From Bolinopsis microptera (lineage: Eukaryota; Ctenophora; Tentaculata; Lobata; Bolinopsidae), in assembly GCF_026151205.1 (NCBI RefSeq), contig NC_087076.1, forward strand, positions 4,487,902 through 4,551,901: a DNA stretch of 64,000 nucleotides, read 5' to 3'. Position 1 is the first letter of the stretch, and each line of letters starts with the position of its first letter. The notes beneath the pieces are model-generated. The model worked only from the letters and a program-made list of their open reading frames with translations. It did no database searches and was not told where the DNA came from. Shown here in pieces: positions 35,771-55,480 of this stretch. Both the position numbers and the translations under genes were made by a program.

Positions 35771-36009
35771 CCTGAGTGGGGTTGGATGTGTTATTTAGTT
35801 ATCGGTTATATTTATATCTTATTGTGTCTAAATACGAGCAGTTTAGTGAGACCTCTAAAATCTTATCCTCGTAAATTCTACAATTATAAATATTGTAACG
35901 TACGTGCGACGCGCAAAATCCCCTACAAAATCCCCTACAAAATTCAGGGAAACGTCTTCTGCCCTCTGCCAGTCAAAAATACTGGCATTGAGAGCACGTT
36001 TCCTTGAAT

Positions 36010-36690
36010 TTTGTAGTGGATTTGTAGTGCTTTTCACCCCTGTAGTGCTTTTATGTTCCGGGGTAGGTGGGACATGTTTTAGTTTAAAAATGGGTTCTGC
36101 CTGTCCCAAACCATCATAAAAATCAAGTTTCGACCTCTCAACCCACTCGGGCCACGCCCATCCCAAAATGACCGAAATCCAGCTAAATCCAGACTTTAAA
36201 ATCTTTACCCCTGTAGTGCTTTTATGTTCCGGGGTAGGTGGGACATGTTTTAGTTTAAAAATGGGTTCTGCCTGTCCCAAACCATCATAAAAATCAAGTT
36301 TCTACCTCTCAACCCACTCGGGCCACTCCCAGGGGCCACGCCCATCCCAAAATGACCTAAATCCAGCTAAATCCAGACTTTAAAATCTTTACCCCTGTAG
36401 TGCTTTTATGTTCCGGGGTAGGTGGGACATGTTTTAGTTTAAAAATGGGTTCTGCCTGTCCCAAACCATCATAAAAATCAAGTTTCGACCTCTCAACCCA
36501 CTCGGGCCACTCCCAGGGGCCACGCCCATCCCAAAATGACCGAAATCCAGCTAAATCCAGACTTTAAAATCTTTACCCCTGTAGTGCTTTTATGTTCCGG
36601 GGTAGGTGGGACATGTTTTAGTTTAAAAATGGGTTCTGCCTGTCCCAAACCATCATAAAAATCAAGTTTCGACCTCTTAACCCACTCACA
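36010..36690 (-). repeat. left-arm subrepeats of foldback element 2
   Basis: Almost four units with the landmark GTAGTGCTTTTATGTTCCGG (36042, 36213, 36396, 36583). Spacing is ~171-187 bp; one unit lacks the CACTCCCAGGGGC block. Confidence 0.9.
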
Positions 36691-38128
36691 TCCACAACCT
36701 TCCGAATGTAGGTACGGACTTCAAAAAACCGAAAAAAATATTTTGGCTCATAATGATTAGGGTAACATGAAACAAGAATAAAAGTAGTGATCAGGGTAGC
36801 AACTAGCATGAAACTTGAACAAAAGTAGTTTCCAGAAAAACTTTGAAAAATTTTGACTTAAAAAATTTTCAGTCCGAGTCATTCTCGATACGTACCTCTG
36901 AAAGCAGAGCTCCCGCTTCCGAGCTCGTATTGCGAAGGGGAGGCCTGCCTTCCGAGATCGCATTACAATGGGGAACCCTCGAGTCCAAAATCGTATATCG
37001 AACTTCGAAAACCGAAAAAAATATTTTCGGCTCAGAATGATCAGGGTAACATGAAACATGAACAAAAGTAGTTTCCAGAAAAACCTTGAAAAATTTTGAC
37101 TTAGGAAATTTTCAGTCTGAGTCATTCTCGATACGGTTCGATACGTACCTCTGGTAGCAGAGCTCCCGCTTCCGAGCTCGTATTGCGAAGGGGAGGCCTG
37201 CCTTCCGAGATCGCATTACAATGGGGAACCCTCGAGTCCAAAATCTTATATCGAACTTCGAAAACCGAAAAAAATATTTTCGGCTCAGAATGATCAGGGT
37301 AACATGAAACATGAACAAAAGTAGTTTCCAGAAAAACTTTGAAAATTTTTGACTTGAGTTCAAAATCGTATATCGAAGGGTAGGTGCGGACTTCGAAAAC
37401 CGAAAAAAATATTTTCGGCTCGAGGGTTCCCCTTTGTAATGCGCTCTTGGAAGGCAGGCCTCCCCTTCGCAATACGAGCTCGGAAGCGGGAGCTCTGCTT
37501 TCAGAGGTACGTATCGAGAATGACTCGGACCGAACATTTTCTAAGTCAAAATTTTTCAAAGTTTTTCTGGAAACTGCTTTTGTTCATGTTTCATGCTACC
37601 CTGATCACTATGAGCCAAAAATATTTTTTTCGGTTTTCGAAGTCCGCACCTACCCTTTCGGAAAATATACGATTTTGGACTCGAGGGTCCCCTTTGTAAT
37701 GCGATCTCGGAAGGCAGGCCTCCCCTTCGCAATTATACGAGCTTGCAAGCGGGAGCTCTGCTTTTAGAGGTACGTATCGAGAATGACTCGGACCGAAAAT
37801 TTCCTAAGTCAACATTTTTCAAGGTTTTTCTGGAAACTACTTTTGTTCATGTTTCATGTTACCCTGATCATTCTGAGCCGAAAATATTATTTTCGGTTTT
37901 CGAAGTTCGATATACGATTTTGGACTCGAGGGTTCCCCATTGTAATGCGATCTCGGAAGGCAGGCCTCCCCTTCGCAATACGAGCTCGGAAGCGGGAGCT
38001 CTGCTTTCAGAGGTACGTATCGAGAATGACTCGGACTGAAAATTTTCTAAGTCAAAATTTTTCAAAGTTTTTCTGGAAACTACTTTTGTTCATGTTTCAT
38101 GCTACCCTGATCATTCTGAGCCGAAAAT
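36690..38128. repeat. inverted central repeat of foldback element 2 (~255-285-bp units)
   Basis: Tandem units with CGAAAACCGAAAAAAATATTTTCGG, CAGGGTAACATGAAAC and GAGCTCCCGCTTCCGAGC run forward from ~36700 and in reverse orientation from ~37400 to the MITE insertion. The turn-over point is near 37390-37420. Open frames on both strands here are a by-product of the inverted repeat. The right border (38903-38950) mirrors 36685-36735, so the loop is a full fold-back. Confidence 0.85.
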
Positions 38129-38129
38129 A

Positions 38130-38902
38130 CAGGGTGGCCCAAAAGTCAGTGGGCATACGTTGGCCTTAATAGCTTAGTCACTGAGTGCCCAATTGTAATA
38201 ATTCTTTCTGGTACCTATGACTTACTACTACCACTGGTTCGAGGAATTTGTCAAATCGATAAATATTTTAGTTATTTTTTTTCGGATGAAGGTTCATTTT
38301 TGCATTTATTTGATAGTTTGGATAGTCGAATCGAGCTAAATTTTGTTGAATTGTGTTTGGCCATTCAAATTACGTTTGTCCTGAAAAAAAAATTAGAACT
38401 GCTCCTCAGATGACAGAGATATGAAGCATAACGAGTTTATTCATTACGTGTGATCAGGTGATTGGTTTACCTAATCACGTGATTAGGTGACCCCGTTAAC
38501 TACTCCGTTAAACATTATGGGAATTGTTAAGGGTGCCCAATTAAGGTGTCGTGTCACGGTGTTACATAATCACCCAGTCAATGTTGTTAACGAGATACAG
38601 AAAATGCTTGATAACTTTTTCATTTCTAATCCGTTTTGTCTCATGTTTTCGGATCATATGCAACATTTAATAATCTACCGTCTCTGAAAAAAAAATAGGC
38701 GTTCAGCATGTTCAGAGAAAACAATATAATAGGTGTTTTAATATCGAATGGGCGTGGTCTAAAATATTCGAATTTTCAAATATTTACGACAGAATCCTCG
38801 AACCAGTAAGAACAGTATGCCATCTGCAAAGTAACAGCTCTCAAATGTAAAACACAGCGGAGCTATTAAGGCCAACGTATGCCCACTGACTTTTGACTTT
38901 TG
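38130..38902. mobile_element. mariner-like MITE (~773 bp)
   Basis: It inserted at TA (38128-38129 and 38903-38904) in the loop of foldback element 2. Inverted ends share CAAAAGTCAGTGGGCATACG and TTGGCCTTAATAGCT with their complements at 38865-38895. The left tip is CAGGGTGGCCC, typical of mariner-type termini; the right tip is damaged (GACTTTTG repeated in place of GGGCCACCCTG). It has no transposase. The interior holds a perfect 18-bp palindrome CCTAATCACGTGATTAGG (38470-38487). Diverged copies occur at 31400-31990, 51715-52500 and 62902-63396. Confidence 0.85.
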
Positions 38903-38934
38903 TATATTTTTCGGTTTTTTGAAGTCCGTACCTA

Positions 38935-40250
38935 CATTCGGAAGGTTGTGGATGTGAGTGGGTTGAGAGGTCGAAACTTGATTTTTATGATGGTTTGTGA
39001 CAGGTAGAACCAATTTTTAAACTAAAACATGTCCCACCTACCCCGGAACATAAAAGCACTTCAGGGGTAAAGATTTTAAAGTCTGGATTTTAGCTGGATT
39101 TCGGTAATTTTGGGATGGGCGTGGCCACTGGGAGTGGCCTGAGTGGGTTGAGAGGTCGAAACTTGATTTTTATGATGGTTTGGGACAGGTAGAACCCATT
39201 TTAAAACTAAAACATGTCCCACCTACCCCGGAACATAAAAGCACTACAGGGGTAAAGATTTTAAAGTCTGGATTTAGCTGGATTTCGGTAATTTCGGGAT
39301 GGGCGTGGCCCCTAGGAGTGGCCTGAGTGGGTTGAGAGGTCGAAACTTGATTTTTATGATGGTTTGGGACAGGTAGAACCCATTTTAAAACTAAAACAGG
39401 TCCCACCTACCCCGGAACATAAAAGCACTACAGGGGTAAAGATTTTAAAGTCTGGATTTTAGCTGGATTTCGGTAATTTTGGGATGGGCGTGGCCCCTGG
39501 GAGTGGCCTGAGTGGGTTGAGAGGTCGAAACTTGATTTTTATGATGGTTTGGGATAGGTAGAACCCATTTTAAAACTAAAACATGTCCCACCTACCCCGG
39601 AACATAAAAGCACTACAGGGGTAAAGATTTTAAAGTCTGGATTTTAGCTGGATTTCGGTAATTTTGGGATGGGCGTGGCCCCTGGGATTGGCCTGAGTGG
39701 GTTGAGAGGTCGAAACTTGATTTTTATGATGGTTTGGGACAGGTAGAACCCATTTTTAAACTAAAACATGTCCCACCTACCCCGGAACATAAAAGCACTA
39801 CAGGGGTAAAGATTTTAAAGTCTGGATTTAGCTAGATTTCGGTAATTTTGGGATGGGCGTGGCCCCTGGGAGTGGCCTGAGTGGGTTGAGAGGTCGAAAC
39901 TTGATTTTTATGATGGTTTGGGACAGGTAGAACCCATTTTAAAACTAAAACAGGTCCCACCTACCCCGGAACATAAAAGCACTACAGGGGTAAAGATTTT
40001 AAAGTCTGGATTTTAGCTGGATTTCGGTAATTTTGGGATTGGCATGGCCTCTGGGAGTGGCTTGAGTGGTTCAAGAGCTTGGTCTTTGTGATGGTTAGGG
40101 ATATGTACTACCTATTTACCCACCAAACATGTTTCAAATACTCAGCAACACAAATCCCCTCAGGGGTCAAGATTCTCATTCTGGATTTTCAGGGATTTGT
40201 CACAGATTTCAAGCTATTTGGGATGGGTGGCCTGACTGGGGTGGATGTGT
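38935..40250 (+). repeat. right-arm subrepeats of foldback element 2
   Basis: About seven units in the reverse orientation of 36010-36690, with CCCCGGAACATAAAAGCACTACAGGGGTAAAG-type junctions. Units are near-identical except the last, which is strongly diverged toward the TIR. Confidence 0.9.
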
Positions 40251-40554
40251 TACTTAGATTTTCATATCTTATAAGTTTCTATAAATGTATAAGTACGAGC
40301 AGTTTATTGAGACTTCTGACTTCTACCGTCGTAGATTCTACAATGATAAATATTGTAACGTACGTTCGGCGCGCAAAATCCACTACAAAATCCACTACAA
40401 AATTCAGGGAAACGTCTTCTGCTGGCATTAATCTAGCGCGCGAGTACGATATTTGTTGACTGTCTCGCGCGTTTCCCAAATCACAGTCGATCAGCTAGAT
40501 CATATATTCATTAAGACCAAGAGGGAATGCTGTCCCGCCAAGCGTCTCTACATT

Positions 40555-41040
40555 AATCCTCCAGGAGAAGTAAATCATTTTTGACATCGGTGGACATGTC
40601 AGAATCAACATAATCTACAATCTGCATGGAAGCATCTGAGAAGACGTGACCAGGGATATTAAAATGTTCATATAAAAATGTGGATGATTTGGCTTTGACA
40701 CAATTTCTGTGGCCATTGACTCTTTTATGAAGTGGTTGAGTTGTTTCTCCAACATATTGTTTTTTACAGGTAGAACAGGTAATAACATAAATAACATTAT
40801 TAGTTTACAATTAAATATAAAATTTGTATGTCCAAAGATAAAATCATTATTAAAAGTACTGCTCCTAAATGTATTTACAGGATTAAAACTGTTGCAAGTG
40901 AGACAACCTCTACCATTGCAACATCTAAAAGTGCTAGAAAAGACATTTCTAGGGGTTACCCATTTATTTGAGGATTTTGAGAAAAATTTACCATTACGTT
41001 TAAGTCAAGAAGGTAACATCATCCCTTTCGGCGTTTCCGC
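40555..41040 (-). pseudogene. Penelope-like element C-terminal fragment (GIY-YIG endonuclease)
   Basis: Minus-strand translation gives a cysteine-rich linker (CCNGRGCLTCNSF) and then, after a one-base frame change near 40800, NNVIYVITCSTCKKQYVGET followed by LHKRVNGHR and a YEHFNIPGH block. This is the GIY-YIG endonuclease module that ends Penelope-like retroelements, with the usual CxxC insert between the two halves of the motif. The frame change and loss of the RT show it is dead. It lies just outside foldback element 2. Confidence 0.75.
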
Positions 41041-42689
41041 CTAGACCCAACGACTCGAGATAGGCCAAGGACAACGGGTCGGACATCAACCTATTGTCAT
41101 GGGGCTGCCATGATTGGGCGGGCGTTAGATGTCATGAACCTAAATAGTTCTCCCACCGACGCAGTGTAGCCTGGCGAGATTCTTCGCGACCATAAAAATC
41201 TCTTAGAACCAGATCTTGCACTGCCGCTGTTTCTCGTACCGTAGCATGGCGGACAGCTCACGCCAGAAAATGAAATAAACAGGTAAATACAGGATAAATC
41301 AGGAGATGTATGTACAACAACAAGACTTCAAGGAGGGCGCCCAAGAAAACAAAGATCAACCAAATCTCGGAACCAATGGCCGGGAGGGATATAAATGTAA
41401 TTATAGAGCAATATCAAGAAAAGCTATCAATTATGTATCCAACGGGGCGGAAGAACCGACCACCAGTATATATTCACCCAGAATTTCAAATTCCATATAA
41501 TGTGACAGAATTTACATAATTTCCCAATATAACCAAGTGCATGTATTTGCTAACTTTTCAAAACAACATATTTTAGGGCTATGATTGGCAGAAGAACCAT
41601 CAAATAATGAGTTGAAAGGGTTTTGAGGACATCTCACAGTAGAAAAGAGGTCTCGTATTCTGAGTGTGACAAAGTTTACGAAATATTGCCTTAAAGCCGT
41701 TCGATCCGTGCCCTTTAACCGATGTTGTATCATAATTGTTAGATTGACCTAATCTACTATATTTCCGACCAAGGAATGATAATTGGGCAGCTATAGTAAA
41801 CAATGTCACAAAAATGTGACTTTTTTTACATAATAGTGCCTAAAAGCAATACATTTTCTTTCTGAGCAGTGCATATGGGAGTATGGGTCACGTGGCTAAT
41901 GTTCAGAACTTATGAACACGCTAGATTAATAGATGCTAAAATTAAGCCACTATCGTCGAAAACGCTATTTTAGAAATTTACCAATTTCCTCAAATTTCAA
42001 TGAACGTGTCCATGTATTGTTTTGATGTTTTGGTTGATTTCTCAGTTTTCTATACCGGGTTTTTATAGCGTGCATTTTTAGCCTCCCCAAAGTGCCCAGA
42101 ATAGAGAGGTTTTACTGTATAATACGACTTACGGAATGAATAAAGGTCAGGCTGCATTCAGTACGGGTTTTAAGGTTTTAAACAGTATAATATTATGTAC
42201 TTGATTTTGATACAGTATTATAATTTATCAGGCAAGTTATCATGTAACATAAGCTAATACTGCCCTATTTACCTTAGCAGCTCAGCTACCTGCCGTAACA
42301 GCTCACCTCGGAACTGGTAGTTCCACTGGAGAGCCTTTAAGTACTGGTGGGATTTATACTGCTCACTGGAGAGCCTCTCAGCTGTATTGGTGGGATTTAT
42401 ACCGCTCAGCCCTAACCAAACATTTTAATAGTTAGTTGTTCTTATATTTGCCATAATAGGATGAAATATATACAATTCATATTTTGGGCGTTTTTAACCA
42501 CTTGTTGTAATGTTTTTAATTATTTAATATCTTAACTTAACTAAATTTTTATTCAGATCGAATTAACAAATAATATTTGATAATTTATTTGATAGTTTAG
42601 TCTGATATTGATATTGACTATATTGATATTGTTATTATTGAATGAAGTTAACTCCAGACGTACATAATATTACTTCTTTTAACAAAGGG
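41041..42689. other. intergenic DNA
   Basis: No gene recognised. A 69-codon open frame (41310-41519) has a lysine/arginine-rich start and no recognisable domain; I do not call it. At 42290-42415 a ~58-bp unit (CTCACTGGAGAGCCT, GGTGGGATTTATAC) is tandemly doubled. The rest is AT-rich. Confidence 0.45.
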
Positions 42690-42985
42690 ACTTGGAGTAT
42701 AAACGACCAAGTTAGCATACATTTTCAACCAACCAAGAATTCTGGAGGCAAAGGTGGGTGCGTAAACTTTATGGTCTGTACTCTCCGATCCTGTATCACC
42801 CAGGATTCTTTTCGACGTTTTTGGTAAAAGGTATATACCTTCTAGTCAATCTCTTGCTACTCCAAGTCCCCCAAGATTTCTAAACTAAAGTTCGTCCTAG
42901 TTATATTATATTATATAAAATATATTTTTTGTTTGCTGTAACTGATACTAAATAAAATTGTTGTTTTCCTGAAATTGTTGTTTTC
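42690..42985 (+). repeat. dispersed repeat, inverted copy of 10365-10668
   Basis: See the partner copy. Shared blocks include GGTGGGTGCGTAAACTTT and GTATCACCCAGGATTCTT. It ends with a doubled ATTGTTGTTTTCCTG. Confidence 0.65.
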
Positions 42986-43320
42986 CTGTGTTCGATAGGA
43001 TTATAGGAGAAGAACGCACACGGACCTAGATGAGTCACCAATAATAATTGAAAATAAACACAATTTAATAAAAGATAAACTTAAGAAATATTATCGAATA
43101 CTATATTACCCAGCGATCACCGACTCAGTTATTAGTCCGAGACGAAAGGGAAACTCGTTAGCTTTTTGTGTTAAAAGCGATTTCTCGACTGTTATCACCT
43201 CTCTAGATAATGCTTAAAACATTTGGCCACTATTGCATTTTTGTAATAAATGCAATAGGGACGTTTTCGGCTCCATCCTTTTTCAGGGTTCCGCAGTCAC
43301 TCGAATTTTTGTATTTCAAC
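42986..43320. other. intergenic DNA
   Basis: Nothing recognised; unique AT-rich sequence up to the G-capped element. Confidence 0.4.
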
Positions 43321-43327
43321 CAAGGAA

Positions 43328-44034
43328 GGGGGGGGGGGGGGGGGGGCCAACCATATTAAAGTATATTAAAGTATATCCCCGGGTCAAAATCGGAAAAAAG
43401 CCTACATTTTAATATACTTTAATATACCTACAATTAGAAGATTTCTATTCTTCGTTAAGATTTACATGATGAACTATATTTTTCACTCAGATTCGCAAGA
43501 TAAGCCTGTTTTAGGACTAGTACATGAATTTCCATCCAGATTGGTCAAAAATTGGCTGAGCTATGAGCTTAAAAAAATATGCCCATATTTGGGCATACGC
43601 TTTTGCCCAAATTCGATTTTGCCCAAATTCGATAAAATTTCAATATTTTTTAATGAGACTAACTCTATGTGAAATATATAACTCAGTGTTTGTTGAATAT
43701 AGTGGATACTAAGTAAAAAGACCTCCATGAACAAAATTTGGAAAATTGCACATAATATCTCGGTTCGGAATGCTAGCCAAAATGACTTTATTAAAATTGA
43801 AATAACTCCATCAGTTTTCAATATTTTTTCAAGAACTTTTTGGAATCGATTAAGAATTGCATTTCAAGCTTATTTTAAGCAACAATTTTTGATGTAGGCC
43901 TCCAAGGAGATAGGGATATATTAAAGTATATTAAAGTATATTAAAGTATATTAAAGTATATCCCCGGGTCAAAATCGGGAAAAATCCTACATTTTAATAT
44001 ACTTTAATATGGTTGGCCCCCCCCCCCCCCCCCC
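43328..44034. mobile_element. G-capped non-autonomous element, copy 2 (707 bp)
   Basis: 19 G at the left end and 18 C at the right end, with a 6-bp flanking duplication AAGGAA (43322-43327 and 44035-44040; a seventh base, C, is ambiguous on the right). The interior is ~95% like 28154-28847 by eye. The right-end block carries one extra TATTAAAG repeat. Non-coding. Confidence 0.85.
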
Positions 44035-44230
44035 AAGGAACGTCGTAGAGACTATTCCGATACACCAAAATGTGCCTAATAGCCATATTTATCTACATTT
44101 TAAGGAGCAATATATACTTTAATATACTTATTTTCGGAAATGTGGCCGAAAAACGGATTTTTGCCGAGGGAACAATGACAATACTCACAAATGGGCTATT
44201 GGACTGTTAACTAGAAAGGTCCTAAACATT

Positions 44231-45270
44231 GTATTTCTAACATTGTGTCTATTTCTTTGTAACCTGATTGAATAAGTTCGGAGAACTTGTCGGGGTAGAT
44301 GTGTCTATTTCAATTTTCATCCGATAATCAATTTTAAAAAGATATTATACGCATTATATTTCATTGGATTTTAATTCCAGGACGAATTATTATTTAGCAT
44401 GATTACTATTACATCATAAGACTTGATTTTAAAGACTCCGAATCTACTCGTTTTCATTATCAGCACATTCTAAAATCAAGACTTTTTTTTGGAATGTAAT
44501 AATGATTATAAAAACGTGGTTCTAATTCATGGCTGAATATTTGCTCAAAATAATTTTCACCATAGATCCAGTCTAATCAATTTTTGAGGTGATTTTTAAG
44601 ACTATGGAAACTCATTTCTGCAGAGAAACGCCTGATACGAATTGATTCACAGATAATTCAATGATTTCATTATTTGCTCAAACATTATTCCTAATTCATG
44701 GCAGAATAATTGCTCAAAATATTTTTCACCATGGATCCAGTCTGATCAATTTTTGAGGTGATTTTTGGGACTATGGAAATTGAAACTCATTTCTGTAGAA
44801 AAACGCCTGATACGAATTTATTCACAGATAATCCCATGATTTCCACAAACATTATTCCTAACTGTAAACACCCAAAATCCAAATCATCTCAACTGTAAGT
44901 GTAAACAGTGCTCTTTCGCTTCGCCAAGAATTATTCTTTAAAACCGTTAAATTGTACAGTGTACAGCAATATTGTACAATAAAGCAATGTTAGAACAAAG
45001 CATTAAAACGATTTCACTGGTTACAAATTAGCATAATTATAAAAATATAAAAAGATAAAGGTAGGTAAAAACCCCTCTATCTTCAACGTTCTTCTCAGGA
45101 CTCAGGGAACTCAGATGGAAAACCGCAAAAGGCTTAATCTGCGTTTTAGTAGTGATCCAGATTCCAGACTTCAGATTCCGGTACAACAGGATTGAGGATA
45201 GTGATAACAGCAGCCTTGTAGATGCGGATCTTGGTTGGTATTTTTATAGTTTTGTTGTTCCATGTCTTCC

Positions 45271-45274
<4 letters not shown>
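44231..45274 (+). repeat. segmental duplicate of the gene A 3' end and downstream DNA
   Basis: 44231-44290 matches the last coding bases and stop region of gene A (ATTTCTTTGTAACCTG, GTTCGGAGAACTTGTCGGGGTA). The rest matches ~54600-55475. It therefore looks like the tail of a third, upstream MFS copy whose body is gone. A ~172-bp block (CTAATTCATGGC...GATTTC) is doubled inside it (44520-44670 and 44690-44850). The end of the segment (45160-45270) holds a short open stretch, RYNRIEDSDNSSLVDAD, present in both copies and followed by a GTAAGT; whether it is an exon is unclear. Confidence 0.7.
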
Positions 45275-46410
<1,136 letters not shown>

Positions 46411-46412
<2 letters not shown>

Positions 46413-46567
46413 ATTAAACGTTGTCTGTTAATAATTATGTCCGTTCATTTGATGTCCTGCAAATAAGGTCCGGTAAGGTACATTCGATCCGCGCCCCTTT
46501 TGTGTTCGTAAAATAGTTAAAATAGTTAAAAACTTGCAGTGATTGTAGCAAGATTCTCTTATTCAGC
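46411..46567 (+). promoter_or_regulatory. putative promoter/5' UTR of MFS gene A
   Basis: 157 bp conserved almost base for base in front of gene B (58207-58364), between the duplication edge and the ATG. It contains TTTGATGTCCTGCAAATAAGG and a doubled AAAATAGTT. No TATA box at a standard place. Assigned as regulatory only from position and conservation in both copies. Confidence 0.35.
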
Positions 46568-54400
<7,833 letters not shown>

Positions 54401-55480
54401 ATTTGGAGAACTTGTCGGGGTAAACGTTTCTTAGACACTGTTTTAAAGAATTTGACTTTATTTCATCCGATAATCAATCTTAAAAGATATAATACACACT
54501 AGTTTTATATATTTCATTGGATTCCAGGATAAATTATTATTTAGCATGATTACAACACACATAACTCCGACATGCGCAAGAATTATATTTTCGGCTTGGT
54601 GAATTTTTAACATTGGGTAAATTTCTTTGTAACATGATTAAATAAGTTCGGAGAACTTTTCGTGGTAGATGTGTCTATTTCATCCGATAATCAATCTTAA
54701 AAAGATATTACACACATTATTTCATTGGATTTTAAATCCAGGATAAATTATTATTTAGCATGATTACTATTGCATCACAAGACTTGATTTTAGAGACTCC
54801 GAATCTACTCGTTTTCATTATCAGCACACTCAAATAAATGAAGGAAAAATGAAAATGAAGACATTTTTTTGGAATGAAATAATGATTATTGAAACTTGGT
54901 TCTAATTCATGGCAGAATAATTGCTCAAAATATTTTTCACCATGGATCCAGTCTGATCAATTTTTGAGGTGATTTTTGGGATTATGGAAATTGAAACTCG
55001 TTTCTGTAGAAAAACGCCTGATACGAATTTATTCACAGATAATCCCATGATTTCCACAAACATTATTCCTAACTGTAAACACCCAAATCATCTCAACTGT
55101 AAGTGTAAACAGTGCTCTTTCGCTTCGCCAAGAATTATTCTTTAAAACCGTTAAATTGTACAGTGTACAGCAATATTGTACAATAAAGCAATGTTAGAAC
55201 AAAGCATTAAAACAATTTCACTGGTTACAAATTAGCATAATTATAAAAAGATAAAGGTAGGTAAAACCCCTTTATCTTCAATGTTCTTCTCAGGACTCAG
55301 GGAACTCAGATAGCAAAACGTTTAATCTGCATTTTAGTAGTGATCCAGATTCCAGACGTCTTCAGATTCCAGTATAACAGGATAGAGGATAGTGATAACA
55401 GCAGCCTTGTAGATGCGGATATTGGTTGGTATTTTTATAGTTTTGTTGTTCCATGTATTCCAGAACTGGTGGAATGCACA
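54401..55480 (+). repeat. downstream DNA of gene A, duplicated at 44231-45274
   Basis: Contains a second diverged copy of the gene A tail (54600-54680: TTTAACATTGGGTAAATTTCTTTGTAACATG-type) and then ~870 bp matching 44380-45274. The stretch around 55340-55552 is open (RYNRIEDSDNSSLVDAD, then GTPDPDVNIWIDLPSQL), but it has no start context or partner exons that would make it a gene. Confidence 0.65.

Larger units (their letters stand above)
30009..35961. mobile_element. foldback-type element 1 (5,953 bp)
   Basis: It begins GAGAGCACGTTTCC and ends GGGAAACGTCTTCTG, which are imperfect inverted termini. An 8-bp direct repeat CCCTCTGC flanks it (30001-30008 and 35962-35969). Inside each tip are paired GTAGGGGATTT words, then arms of tandem ~184-bp subrepeats. 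The left arm (~30050-31390) is in one orientation and the right arm (~32030-35770) in the opposite orientation, so the molecule can fold back on itself. The centre (~31400-31990) is a decayed copy of the mariner-like MITE family at 38130. No transposase is present, so it must be mobilised in trans. The architecture matches Drosophila Foldback elements, but sequence relationship is not claimed. Confidence 0.8.
35990..40421. mobile_element. foldback-type element 2 (4,432 bp)
   Basis: It has the same tips as element 1 (GAGAGCACGTTTCC and GGGAAACGTCTTCTG) and an 8-bp target duplication CTGGCATT (35982-35989 and 40422-40429). It lies only 12 bp past the target duplication of element 1. Left arm ~36010-36690 and right arm ~38935-40250 are inverted tandem arrays of a related subrepeat. 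Here the units and the tips carry TAGTGCTTTT or TAGTGGATTT instead of TAGGGGATTT. The loop (36690-38935) is a second inverted repeat, into which a MITE has inserted (38130-38902). No transposase gene. Confidence 0.8.

Noticed and set aside
36618-38169. Several 60-145-codon frames on both strands
   Set aside because: They lie in the inverted repeat of foldback element 2; equal open frames on both strands reflect the repeat, not genes.
41306-41519. Two overlapping ~65-codon frames
   Set aside because: No recognisable domain, no conservation visible in the window and no gene context.
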